This document shows, piece by piece, positions 34,168 to 45,909 of a stretch of DNA of 64,000 nucleotides; position 1 is the stretch's first letter; the number at the start of each line of letters is the position of its first letter. Both the position numbers and the translations under genes were made by a program. Under the pieces are notes generated by a model. That model searched no databases. It had not been told where the DNA came from and saw nothing but the letters and a program-made list of their open reading frames with translations. Source of the DNA: Vicia villosa (lineage: Eukaryota; Streptophyta; Magnoliopsida; Fabales; Fabaceae); the NCBI RefSeq assembly GCF_029867415.1, contig NW_026705330.1, positions 186,001 through 250,000 of the forward strand, in the 5' to 3' direction.

Positions 34168-35657
34168 ACTTTCCCCCACTTAGAATATTTTCGTCCTCGA
34201 AAATCTATCCGACATAACCATCCTCAACTTCGCTTCCAACTCACCTATCCTCAGTCGCGGTTTGACAATTCTCCAACTACCACAACAACTCAACATGACT
34301 TAAGTCCAGTGTCAATGTTTTGACGTCTATACGACATACTCGATAACAACTTATTAACCACCTCAGTAATCTCCCGACTTATCAATAGTTATGGTAACAA
34401 CAACTTTAACACGCTTATACTTGGAGATACAATCTTGCTTCATTAGCAATATAGTTATTGCTGCTCAACAATCCCTTGACATAACGATCCTTAAGGTAGT
34501 AACAATCATAACCCTCATACACTTGGGTTTTCAACGCCACACCATTACCGTATTAACAACATTATCAACATCATAACACATATGTACTTTCATTCCCTTA
34601 ATTATGCATACCAATCTTCAACAAATACCAACAACTCTATCTCCGCCTCGTCATATCACTCTTACTTACAGTAGCCAACAACAATATCATGACAACATAA
34701 ACCAAATTACTATAATGTCAACTTAACAAGATTATTCGAAGAATACACCCAACTCCACAATCAACTAACATCCCTTATATCATCCTTATAAACTCGGCAA
34801 GTATTCACGGGAAAATACTATATTTCCAGTACATCGTTCTTATCTCAACACTCACCAAATCAAACATGCAGATCAAGACATACCATTCTCCTAGGCTTCC
34901 AATAACTAGTTCTTCACCTTTAACAAAAACACACGCATAGCAACTGCGCCATCTTACACATCCGCTGCGCAACTATGACAATCCATCTAAAGTCACCGTC
35001 CATGTTAAATCTTTCTGTCAACTATATGGTTCACAACTCTTAATCTAGTTCAGACTTCCTTAAACATCCATCACAAAATCGATGCTCACTTGACATTCTC
35101 AATCCTTCACTTTGCGACATTATCTCGCCTATAAACCAGCTTCTCCGACTTGTTCATTACCCATAAACGAAAATCAGATTTCATTTAAAAATATTCGTCA
35201 AATGATGGGATGTCACAATTCGACTTAACCAAACAAACATACTTATATTTCATTTAATAAAGATACATAGCATTCGGAATAAAACTTCATTCACCACTTA
35301 CAACTTAAACTTATAAACACCTTTCAATTCAACTTAACATAAATGTCATCATGGAATACAACAATCAAATAATAACGACTAATCCCCCGAGTGCTACGTA
35401 TCAGAGCAATGGACACCAACTCGACTAGCCATAAAGCAACATAAAGACTTCACATCAATAACTTCGAACATCCACGACTAATCTTGAGTACCTGCCCATT
35501 TCCCATGGTAGGGGAAATATCAGCAAAGGGGTGAGATATCTTACAATATAAAGGAATACATGATAAATAATATAGGAGATATAGATCATACATAATTTCA
35601 CCACTTCGCATCGCACAACATCTTATAACAAACTTTCATCACAAAACAACTTATCAA
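34168..35657 (-). other. Gm interior, no coding capacity
   Basis: On the minus strand the last bases before the left LTR (34168-34210) resemble the end of a gypsy pol (TTTTCGAGGACGAAA and the purine tract). The rest has no ORF above background. A minus-strand TGTGACATCCC at about 35211-35221 looks like another LTR start but has no partner here. Confidence 0.55.
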
Positions 35658-37987
35658 TATAATACAACTTTCAAAACGGTAACAATGTCATTAACCAATT
35701 AAGACAACATATTCAAATTCACGATTATAATATGATCACGTCACAACAAACATCTCATCATCTCAACAATTCAAAAACAATTCAAATGCGACTCAAATGT
35801 GACTCACACTTATGCACATGCATGTGGTACCATTGGAGTAAAACTCCCGTCTCAAACAGTTTGCCATTGGGCCGTCTCAAACATTTGCCACAAGGGCCGT
35901 CTCAAACATTTGCCACAAGGGCCGTCTCAAACAATTGCCACAAGGGCCGTCTCAAATAATGCAATTGATGTGAATCAAATGATGCACATCCACAAACACA
36001 ACTTAAACCACTTAGTCAACTTAAACGACATAATCAACTTGAACGACATAATCAACTTAAACAACATAACCACATCAACTAAACAACATCAACTCAATGC
36101 CAAGGTTCTATGGCAATAACCGTATCATAGTAATTTACCACATCTCAATCACGTCATTACATCATATCAACATACAACATCTATTCAACTTCATTCTTAT
36201 CAACACAATACAACTTATCAATAATGACCACAGGGTCTACAACAACAACGACAAATTCCACATATTGCACATAACAACAATAAACATCAACATATTACAA
36301 CAAATAGTATGTAATCATTCACACTCATCATGAATATCATATCACATATCATGCCAACAATGTTATTATCAATCAACACCAATTTACGTATTACATATAT
36401 AAGATTCAAGTAACATGTTATCATTAAAATATAATCATACTCATAGTAATCATCAATTCAAGATCTCATTAAACTTGTAGTCAACAATTTGCAATGCATT
36501 TGTGCACATCCTCGTCAGTTCATTACGGTATACAATATGGATAATTACAACGTATCATATCAATACATGTTATTCACGTTTCATCAAGCCATAACACATA
36601 TTCATATACATACATGTTATTAAAACAACCACATCATAATTAAGTCATCAAGTAATCATTCTCCACAAGAACATTCAAATAACACATGTTAACAACAAAC
36701 ATCACATTACATAATTCAAGTAACAACGTAACACGGTTAATTCAACTACTTAATGAAAACATATTCATTGTTAATTCTTTATAAAGCATCATTATCTCAT
36801 TATAAGGGAAGTGCATATCATCATCTCAATAGCATTGTATTGTCATAAGAAAAACATACATCAAGTTATACCGCAACATGGTTACATCGATTCATAGCAA
36901 AGAACATACTTCACATGTTAACACAACTTAGTTCATCACTTAATCCTAATAAACATAATAGGAGACTATATCCTATGAATCATTTTATTGCATCATGGTA
37001 TAGTTCATTGCGTTAGCTTTCTAACTCTTCGAACGAAACGACGCATAAAACGGAGTTACGGATCAAAAGTTACAACATTTCAAAGTTTCGAAAATGTTCT
37101 TGACAGCACGGTCTGCTCAGCGGACCACCAGCGGGACTAGGCAGTAGCTTCCCATTTTCGCAACTCCTCTTAGCGGACCCCCTCCGCTTAGCGGACTCTA
37201 CGATTTTCAAAAAAATAAAAGAGCGAACAGGTCTGCGTAAACCCACTTCTACCACCCCAAACCCTTCTCAAACAGCAATTAAACATGTATAAACACGAAA
37301 TCTACCATCATCTATCATCAAACATCAATCAAAACACATTTCTAATCACAAATGCATGCTATTTGTTCATAAACCCTAACATTTCTACACAAAGATAATC
37401 CATGGTTCAATCATATAATCCAACCCACCATAAACATCATCATGCCAACCCTTAGAGACTAAGAACCCCACCCTTACCTTATCAAATGCTTCACCTTCTT
37501 CAATGGAGTTCTTCTCCCTCAATCCCTAGCTCTCCTCTTTCTTCCCTTCATTCTCTTATTTCCCTTGTTTCTCTTGTTTCACCAAATGAGAGTTATGTCT
37601 CTAAAACCTTAACTCTCTTACTATTGTTGTTTTCTTAATTGGGCTTAACCCACAATCCAATATCATATTCTATATAAGCCCAATTCATAACACTCCTCTA
37701 ATTACTCAATTAAGCCAAATAATACACATAAATGAATAACCACACAACATAACCGTATATTATTTCCTATAATATTCCGCATCTACCATCGATCCATAAC
37801 TTAAATATACCGACTCGCGAATTCATAATCCTCCGACTAATATAATCACAAAGTAACTGCACAAATCAATACATTAGTCCAAATGACGCCTTTAGAGTAA
37901 TACCGATAAACCTCGACTTCAACTAATTCCAACGAATAAATCCTTGATCAATTTAAGTAAATAATTAATTAAATTCGGGGCGTTACA
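35658..37987 (-). repeat. Gm LTR, right copy
   Basis: Outer end TTACA at 37987 (minus-strand TGTAACGCCCC). Same internal features as the left copy. The inner end is only the limit of homology with the truncated left copy. Confidence 0.72.
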
Positions 37988-39379
37988 ACCACAAATTATG
38001 ATGTTGATAATGATCATGCATCTCTTCAACAGTCAAATGCCAACATTGATTCTTATTTAATTACTCGAGATCAATTTGAGATGCTAGTAAATCTTCTTCA
38101 TAATTCCTCTCTTAGTCAAACTTCAACCCCTTGCACATTGAAATCAGGTTGGCTCTACTTCATTCACATGTCCTTCACCTATGAATGAGAAAGGTAATTC
38201 TCATCTTTTTGCTTATAAATGTTGTACTTTGGACTCTTGGATCATAGATTTAGAAGGAGCCAATGACCATATTTGTTCCTCAAATTATTGATTTCATTCT
38301 TAAAATGAAATAAATCCTATAAATGTTAAATTGCCAAATTGATAATTTTCCTTAGCCAAACACATTGGCACAATTAAGTTTTCTACTAAATTTTTTCATT
38401 ACAAACGTTCTCTACTCACCTGATTCTTCTGTAAATTTAATTTCGTATATCAAAGTTATGCCAAAATTCAAAATATAATGTATGTTTCAAGGATACTAAG
38501 TATTTCATTTATTGATCAGCAATCTATAAATATGATTGGTTTGACTGAGAAGTTTGAATGCTTGTATTTTCTTATTCTTAAGGACAAGTAGAACATGCAC
38601 TCTCCAACTCATCTCAAGGATTATGTGTGCAATTCTTCAAACAACTCTGAGCAACCATCATTTTCAGGCACTCTATTCAATTACTTCATTGGCATTGAGG
38701 TGGAACACTTAAAATAAGGAATTTCTATCTCACAAATAAAGTATTTCATATATTTGTTAAATGATACAAGTTTATTTGCATCAAAAACTTCTGCCACATC
38801 CTAAATCCTTCAACAAAATTGCATCAAGATGGAAGCAAACCTTTTGAAGATGTCACCTCATACAGAACACTCATTGGTGTATTGTTGTACCTAAATAATA
38901 CAAGGTCATATATAAATCTTGCAACACAACAATTAAGACATTTTTTTTCCAAAACCCTACTCAATTGCACTATCACACGACTGGTAAAGTCATCAGATAT
39001 TTGAAGCAAAACCCTGATAGACAGTGTTGTTCCTTAGATCTTATAATAGGTAAATTATAGAATACTCTAATGCAAATTGGGCCAGATGCATTGATTCTAG
39101 GAAATCCACATCAGGGTATTGTTTCTTCATTGCTTCATCTATTGTGTATTGGAAAGCAAAGAAGAAACAAATAATTTCCAGACCCTCTTCTGAAGCAGAA
39201 TATAGAGCACTTGGATCAGCTAAATGTGAATTGGTATGACTCCTCTACATTTTAAGAGATCTGCATATCACATGTTACAAACCACCTATTTTATATTGTG
39301 ACAATCAAACTGCATTGCACATAACATCAAATCACGTCTTCCATGAAAGGACAAAATACCTTAAGATTGATTATCATAT
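37988..39379 (+). pseudogene. C1 copia relic: gag end, protease, RT and RNase H
   Basis: Translated similarity jumps between frames. 37988-38170 resembles a gag C-terminus (SYLITRDQFEMLVNLL). A damaged protease follows (SWII, GANDHICSS, 38235-38290), then FSLAKHIGTIKFST and a long deletion. RT resumes near 38680 (YFIGIEVEH), and RNase H at 39070-39380 reads NANWARCIDSRKSTSGYC, SSEAEYRALGSAKCELV and YCDNQTALHITSNHVFHERT. There are many stops and frameshifts. It is the outermost and oldest element of the left block. Confidence 0.85.
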
Positions 39380-39931
39380 TGTGTACATATTCCATAATTC
39401 TCTAGGCCGGGTGCCTAGGTCGGATGTACCAAGCAATGCTAAAAATATTTAGGTTGACCTATAAAGTCGAACAACGAGGTTGGTTGTCCATACAAGAGTT
39501 CTCAAGAGTCGGGTCGGTATGTATATCTTGGATCCAGGTATACACGTCTCGAATTCAGGCCGTTACAACACTTAATGGTCGCTTACGAATGTTACGCCAG
39601 TTACTGAATTTATGTGCGTCGGTTATAAGTGTTACAAATGGTTAATAGACTATTACGTTATAATGACCATTAATCGTAATCATTCATAAGGATCAAGGTC
39701 TGTACTATATAATGGGACTCGCGCAAGAGGGACAAGCAAGACATAATTTTTGGGGCACGCATTCCACAGTCGTGCCACCCAAATCCCCCAATTCACTCAA
39801 TATTTTTCTCTGAGGCCTGCGCCGGGGAGGAAGATACCTCAAACTCCTTTGTGACCTCACCGGATTAGCTTTCGAGAAGTAATCAAAAGTGTTCTGTAGG
39901 AACATATAGTAAGAGAGAAAGTTCAACAACA
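39380..39931 (+). mobile_element. solo LTR candidate, 552 bp, in C1
   Basis: This stretch interrupts the C1 RNase H tail. It runs TGTGTACATA to CAACAACA and is flanked by CATAT (39375-39379) and CATAC (39932-39936), a 4 of 5 match. It has a TATA-like CTATATAAT at 39705-39713 and no ORF. The family is unknown to me. Confidence 0.55.
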
Positions 39932-40360
39932 CATACTGAAGTTGCTACCCATATCTTCTCAAGATTAGCTGGTTGATTTCCTTATCTTTGACTACGAGTA
40001 ATTTAATAGCTTCATTTCCAAGCTTGGAATCTTAGATATATACAATGCATAAACTTGAGGAATCATGAAAGAATAAAGCATTAAAACATTAGAATGATGA
40101 TGTGTTCCAAGCTAATTTCATTTATAACAAACTTTCCTTTTTTGGTAACTAAGTTTCAAAAAGTAGTTAGGAAGTTTCTATTTTGGAAAACTAGTTGGTT
40201 AAAATTTGTTTAGTTAGTTACAGTTTGTACAAACAATTTTGTAACTTATTTGATGAACTATATAAGACTGATATTTCAAATCAAGCTCAATAACAATTGA
40301 TTGCTTCAATTTATATATTTTTTCATGATGAAACTCAATGTTCTACCAGTTTTCATCGAC
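39932..40360 (+). pseudogene. C1 pol end and probable 3' LTR remains
   Basis: 39937-40050 matches the end of copia pol (LLPISSQ, then FISKLGILDIYNA) with damage. From about 40090 the sequence is AT-rich with a TATA-like CTATATAAG at 40258-40266, as in a short copia LTR. LTR ends could not be fixed. Confidence 0.6.
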
Positions 40361-40746
40361 ATATATTATTTTTAGTTCATGAAAAATCTTCAATCATGTA
40401 TCATTTACACTATTAAACTTCCTTATAAATTTAAATGTTATTCTTAGTAGAAATTTTTATCCCTTGAATCAGAATGTTCATGAGGTTTGACAATGGCTGC
40501 CCCCAACCAATTATCTATCTAGAAGTTAATTTTCTTCACCAACTCAATGATCCATCTTGTATTTTTCATAATTGTCCAATAATTAATTCACTCTTCATGT
40601 TACTCTTCCTTATTTTAATTTTTTTTATATAATCAATTAAGGATGTATTGTAAAATTATAATTAAATAATTTATTTTTATATAAAATAGCTATATTCTTT
40701 TAACTTATGTAAAAATCTCAAACAAAAACTTATAATTCAAGATTAT
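40361..40746. other. unassigned AT-rich DNA
   Basis: No ORF, repeat partner or motif recognised. It separates the C1 relic from T1 and could be host spacer. Confidence 0.5.
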
Positions 40747-41104
40747 TGAAGAGTAATTCAATATTCAGAAGATGAGCATCAGAAGTTCTGATGTGGGCTG
40801 ATCTTCTGATGGTTACTCAGAAGATAGTGTTGACCAGAAGTTCTACCTTCTGGGTCCAGATAGCGTAGCTGTTTAGTTTAAAGGGTACTTTAGTATTTTG
40901 TAGTATTGTACTGTTTGTACTTTAAACTTGTTCACTAAGTTTAGTCAGTTAGGGCTTAGGTGGCAATTTTTTTTTTTGTATAAATAGCCTTGTAGTAGCT
41001 ATCATTTATTAACATAACGCAAGTAGAATATACAACTTTATTCTCTCATTAATCTTTGCACCGTTATTCTCTTTGTCATCATCTTTATTCATTGTGTAGC
41101 GACA
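40747..41104 (+). repeat. T1 5' LTR (358 bp)
   Basis: Starts TGAAGAGTAATTC and ends GCGACA, directly before the primer site. TATA-like GTATAAATAG at 40978-40987. The start is judged from the terminal TG and is less sure than the end. Confidence 0.68.
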
Positions 41105-41106
41105 AT

Positions 41107-41119
41107 TGGTATCTAGAGC
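41107..41119 (+). other. T1 primer binding site, tRNA-Met-like
   Basis: TGGTATCTAGAGC equals the tRNA-Met site TGGTATCAGAGC with one inserted T. It is followed by the usual TCCGGTTCC. Confidence 0.75.
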
Positions 41120-41290
41120 TCCGGTTCCAAACACAGGGAAACACGAGTGAACGTGAGTATGTGTGACTGTGTGATTGATTTTGTTTCAGGGAAACTAAGT
41201 TGTGTTGAATCACATTTTTCTTGGTTGTTTGTGGGTTGGGAAACACTGTGTGAGTGTGATTGAAATCTTTTTGTCTGCACAAGTTTAAAG

Positions 41291-42400
41291 ATGAGAGGAA
41301 GCAATTTGAATACCAAACTTCCAGTTCTTGATGGCAAAAACTGGAATAGATGGATGATTCAAATGCGTGTATTATTTGGTGCTTAAGATGTTCTAGATCT
41401 TGTCACTTGAGGATATGTTCCGATTGCAGCGGATGCAACGGAAGAACAAAGAGAAGCGCAGAGAGAGACGAAGAAGAGAGATCAAAAGGCGTTGTCCTTC
41501 ATCCATCAGTGTGTGGATGTGAATGTGTTTGAGAAGATTGCTGATTCTATGACGTCGAAGGAGGCGTGGGATATACTGGTCAGGTGTTACGGTGGTGACG
41601 TATCAGTGAAGAAGGTGAAGCTTCAATCCCTGAGAAAGCAATATGAGAATCTCAACATGAAGAACAATGAGAAAGTTTCTGAGTATATCTCTAGAGTGAT
41701 TTTGATCACTAATGAGATGAAGGCTTGTGGAGAAACCCTTTCTGAACAAGTAATCATAGAGAAGATATTGAGGTCACTTACTCCTCAATTTGATTATATT
41801 GTTGTATCTATTGAACATTCTAAAGATCTGGAAACCATGAGAATAGAAGCGTTGCAAAGCAGTCTAGAAGCATAAGAGTTGCGTCTGACTGAAAGAACTT
41901 CTGAGAGAGAAGTTGAGCAAGCTTTGAAGGCTTCTTTTGTCAAGAAGGACCAGAAGCATAGACGTGGTGATAGATTCCAGAAGGAAGTCTCAATTTCTGA
42001 TGAGAAGAGATATCTGAACTATAGAAGTCTGGGAAATCTAAGTTCTAAGAAGCTAGTACATGGCATTTCTAAGATTGTGAAGCCTGAGAAGTCATGTGAG
42101 GTATGCATGAAAGGCAAGCAACCCAGATTGCCATTTGTATCAGAAGTTGCTCCAAGAGCAAAGCATGCTCTGGGAGTAGTGCACTCTGATGTGTGTGGAC
42201 CATTTCCAGAACCTTCACTTGGAGGAAATAGGTATATTATGTATTTTGTGGATGAGTTCACAAGAATGACGTGGGTAACACTTATCAAGTTTAAGACTGA
42301 GGTGTTCATAGAAGTCCAGAAGTTCAAGGTGAAGGCTGAGAAGCAGAGTGGTCAGAAGATAAAGATTCTCAGAATGGATGGTGGAGGTGAGTATAACTCT
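41291..42400 (+). pseudogene. T1 gag fused to integrase by deletion
   Basis: From the ATG at 41291 (MRGSNLNTKLPVLDGKNW) one frame carries a copia gag of the UBN2 type (KEAWDILVRCYGG, LRKQYENLNMKNNEKVSEYI). Stops occur at 41384-41386, 41408-41410 and 41873-41875. Near 41990-42000 it passes without shift into the GAG-pre-integrase domain (SLGNLSSKKLVHG, CEVCMKGKQPRLPF) and the integrase core (HSDVCGPFPEPSLGG, DEFTRMTWV). The zinc knuckle and protease that belong between are missing. The core breaks off in RMDGGGEYNS at the Athila insertion. Confidence 0.85.
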
Positions 42401-42705
42401 TGATAACACGATTTTATATCGTATATTTAGCTTGAAATCCGTAGATATTTATAGCATTTTTCGTTTATTATGTTGATTTATTATGATATTATGCGAGTAT
42501 TTGCTTTGCTTCAAGTTTTACTCTCTTATTATGACTATTTGTGAAAAGGAAAAGAAATGGAGCTAAAATGACCAATATTTATGCCTAAAAGATGAAAAAG
42601 GGGTGCTGAAGTGTTATGGAGGTGCAAAATAAGGCCCAAATGCCCAAAGAGACAGACCAGCCCACGAAAAAGCCAATGTGCGTGGCCCAAATCATTTCAG
42701 CACGT

Positions 42706-42849
42706 GGAGACGCACGTCTCCAACGTATCTATGCCACGTCACCAAAGTGGAGACGCCCGTCTCCAGCTCTTCCTACATTTTCTCCGTTTGAGACGCACGT
42801 CTCAAGTCGTTCAAAGGCCTTCCCTGAAGAAGTGGAGACGCACGTCTCC
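42706..42849. promoter_or_regulatory. array of four GGAGACGCACGTCTCC palindromes in Athila LTR promoter
   Basis: Copies at 42706-42721, 42749-42764, 42789-42804 and 42834-42849; the second has CCC for CAC and the third is flanked by T/A. A G-box CACGTG overlaps the first (42701-42706). They end about 57 bases before the TATA box. ACGT cores are typical bZIP targets. The 3' LTR has them at 59846, 59889, 59929 and 59974. Confidence 0.75.
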
Positions 42850-42905
42850 AAGGCCCAGTCTAAAGAAGTCCCTATTTTCACGCATTCCAACTGCAGTCCC
42901 TCGCC

Positions 42906-42913
42906 TATAAATA
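42906..42913 (+). promoter_or_regulatory. TATA box of Athila 5' LTR
   Basis: TATAAATA after CTCGCC. The 3' LTR has it at 60046-60053. Confidence 0.8.
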
Positions 42914-43454
42914 GAGCCTGCCACTTCAGTTCAAACGGGTCCGATTTCCTGCTAACGAAGTGCTGCCGAAATTGTTCCGCGCTTACTATTTTTCTTCCTG
43001 CTTTCATTTAAACAGCTCATTTTCTCATAACAATTTCTACACCGGAAATTGTTGTGAACCTTTTATAAATCTAGCCTTACGTTAGATTTATCGTTTTATT
43101 TCCTTGCTTTAAGTTTCTGTCCGTTTAATTCCGAAGAACGATCCAGCCAACCTGTGGTGGAAGTTCGGTACTTCAAGATTCAATTGCAATTTATTTTATT
43201 CAGGTTTATTATTTACCGCATTTATTTATATTATTATTGCATGATATATTATATGCCATTTAACATGCCTTTTATTATAAGCCAAATTAATTTATGCATG
43301 CTTAACTGTATTAATATGTCTGGCTAATTTACTAAGATATCGGTATGTAAAGTAAGTTAACTGTGGGGTCCGAAATAAATTGGCTTAATTATATTTTATT
43401 AATTATCACTTGTTTTTGGTTTGTAAGTCTAATTTAATTAGTAAGTCTTAAAAC

Positions 43455-43850
43455 CAATAGAGCGAAAGTTTGAGGGTTTAAGACGGTCAAAGGTTAAAAT
43501 CAATAGAGCGAAAGTTTGAGATCTTTAACTGGATAGTAGACATAGGACATTAGTTTTAAGGATGGCGAAAGCGTATTAAAACTAATTAGAACTTATTTAT
43601 TTTCAAAAATTGTTTTTACACCCGAGCGGGATGGCGAAAGCGTACGTTAGGGATATTAGCATGTTCCGAGTCAACAGAGCGAAAGTTTAAGATTAGGAGA
43701 TTTAAATAGATAACAACTTCATAAAACAGGCATTTTATTAATTACGTTGTTTCCAAAAAGGCTTTTCTAATATCTAATGGGATGGGGAAAGCGTACGTTA
43801 CGAGTTAGGATAGTGGTCTAAATCAACAGAGCGAAAGTTTGAGAGGAGGA
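43455..43850. repeat. interspersed GCGAAAG motifs in Athila LTR
   Basis: AGAGCGAAAGTTTGAG occurs at about 43459, 43505, 43676 and 43828, and GGATGGCGAAAGCGTA at about 43560, 43629 and 43780. The two motifs are mixed within 400 bases; the 3' LTR has the same set at about 60595-60990. Confidence 0.75.
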
Positions 43851-44156
43851 CTTTTAATCAATTGAATTAATAAAGATTTTTAATCGAATTATGCATCAGC
43901 CAATGGACCTTCGGATCACCCAAAATTAAACGAAATACATACTGATATCAGTCAATTATTATATTTCTTTATATTCACAATCACTTTCCCTTAGGAACAA
44001 TCAAATTATTAGTAGCCTTAGCTTTACATAGTAACCTTAGATAACGGTAGATCGATTCATAGTCCCTGTGGATTCGATATCTTTTAAAACTACACGACAC
44101 GACTGTGCACTTGCAGTCATCAGATTAATAGACACGTAAAGTCGCGATCAAGTTTT

Positions 44157-44173
44157 TGGCGCCGTTGCCGGGG
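44157..44173 (+). other. Athila primer binding site, tRNA-Asp
   Basis: TGGCGCCGTTGCCGGGG is the exact complement of the plant tRNA-Asp 3' end. It is six bases past the LTR and diagnostic for Athila. Confidence 0.93.
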
Positions 44174-44252
44174 ACTATTTAAGTCGATATCGTAACTCAC
44201 TGTTACACCGTAGAGATTAGGGCAATTCTTTCCCTACTTTCTGAACGATTGT

Positions 44253-45909
44253 ATGCCAAATACTCGTTCACAAGGAGGAGATTTAATACAACGAATTAAC
44301 GAGATCGAATGTTTCATTAACGTCAAACGTCGAGCTCGCAATCTTCCCGAAGTAGCACCAATTCCGACTAATCAGGAATTGACCTTAACTGATCAAATCA
44401 ATCAAATTATCCCAAAGTTAGAGATGGCTGCTATTCGTCCTCTTAGAGACTATGCCGCTCCTTCACGCGCTGAACCGCACTCAAGTATCGCACCACCTGC
44501 GATTGAGGCAAACAATTTTGAACTGAAATCTTCGTTGGTACAAGCTGTTCAACAGAATCAATTCTCTGGAAGCCCTGCAGACGATCCCAACCTCTATTTA
44601 TCTGTGTTCGTGCAATATGCCGACACTGTCAAAGCTAACAACGTTAGTTCCGAAGCTATTTGATTACGTCTCTTTCCCTTCTCATTGAGAGATAGAGCTA
44701 GAGCGTGGCTTCAATCCCTACCTTCTAATTCCATAACTACGTGGGACGGATTGAAGAGAGTATTCTTAGCTAGATACTTTCCGCCTAGCAAAACTGCTAT
44801 GCTAAGAGGTCAAATCAACGGATTTACCCAGAAAGATAATGAATCACTCTTCGAAGCTTGGGAACGATACAAGGACATGCTTAGACTATGCCCTCATCAT
44901 GGACTTGAACCATGGCTGATCATCCATACTTTCTATGGTGGTCTCCTTTTTAACACTAAAATGACTATAGATGCCGCTGCTGGCGGAGCACTGATGGACA
45001 AACCCCATGATCAAGCATACAACCTCATAGAGAACATGGCACAAAACCATTACCAATGGGGTGGAGAACGAGCCGCTCTAAAGAAAACCCAAACCAAAGG
45101 AGGAATGTACGAAATAAGTGGTATAGACCGCGTTAACGCTAAAGTAGACGCTTTAACTCAAAAGATCGAAAACTTAACCATCACTCCTTCAGCCACCGCT
45201 GCTGCCGTAGCACCTAACTGTGAGATTTGTGGATTAACTGGACATGCAGTTGCCGAATGTCAACTCTTGACGGGAATCCCATTTGATCAAGTAAATTATG
45301 CTCAAGGAAACCCTTATTCTAACACGTACAACCCTGGATGGAAAAACCATCCGAACTTTTCGTATAAGAACAACAACGTGTTGTACGCGCCTGGAAAAGC
45401 TCCTGCTGTCCCACCTGGCTATCAAAAAGCGCCTGTAGCTGCTCAAAACGCCCCTAGGAAGTCGAATCTAGAAATCATGATGGAGAACTTTATAGCTTCC
45501 CAACAACAAACCAATAAGGACTTCCTAAATCAAAACATCCACAATAGCGAGCAACTAAAACAATTAGCAAACAAAGTAGATGCTTTAGCTACGCATAACA
45601 AAATGTTAGAAACGCAAATTTCACAAGTAGCCCAACAACAAGCACCTACTGCTGCCCCTGCTGGCACGTTTCCTGCTCAACCACAACCTAATCCTAAAGG
45701 ACATGCGAACGCAATAACACTACGAAGTGGAACGAACTACGATGGACCTATCGATCCTAGAACTCAAAATGCACCCATGTCCCAACAAGAGCCAAAGGAA
45801 ACCAAAAAGACATCAACCGATGATCAAACTGCTAAGACCGATGAGATCAACAACGAAGTGGAACCTGAAAAAGAAAAACCTTACGTTCCACCACCACCTT
45901 ATAAGCCAC
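44253..45909 (+). pseudogene. Athila gag, N-terminal and middle part
   Basis: The ATG at 44253 opens MPNTRSQGGDLIQRINEI. A TGA at 44661-44663 interrupts the frame where the family has Arg, so CGA to TGA is likely. The gag core continues in frame: RARAWLQSLPSNSITTW, FLARYFPPSKT, ESLFEAWERYKDML. A CCHC zinc knuckle CEICGLTGHAVAEC follows at about residue 323. A Gln/Asn-rich and then acidic, Pro-rich stretch runs to the G2 insertion at 45910, which falls inside a codon. Without G2 the frame continues at 50689. Confidence 0.9.

Larger units (their letters stand above)
31835..37987 (-). mobile_element. Gm: minus-strand Ty3/gypsy element, coding region lost
   Basis: Two copies of a sequence of about 2.33 kb (31835-34167 and 35658-37987) flank 1.49 kb. 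Read on the minus strand the copies start TGTAACGCCCC, and the polypurine tract AGTGGGGGAAAGT (plus-strand 34168-34180) precedes the left one, which fixes the orientation. The left copy is cut by M0. I found no convincing primer site, so the inner end of the right LTR is uncertain and may lie left of 35658. The C1 relic resumes at 37988, so Gm was inserted in C1. Chromovirus-like by LTR start; lineage unproven. Confidence 0.7.
42401..44150 (+). repeat. Athila 5' LTR (1750 bp)
   Basis: TGATAACACG start, GCGATCA end. Four GAGACG(C/N)CGTCTC palindromes precede the TATA box. The downstream part alternates two short motifs with a GCGAAAG core. Confidence 0.95.

Noticed and set aside
35211..35221. 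TGTGACATCCC on the minus strand as a further LTR start.
   Set aside because: No partner copy, target duplication or LTR end could be matched.
35398..35407. GTATCAGAGC as a primer binding site for Gm.
   Set aside because: It is on the plus strand while Gm reads on the minus strand, and it does not adjoin a recognisable LTR end.
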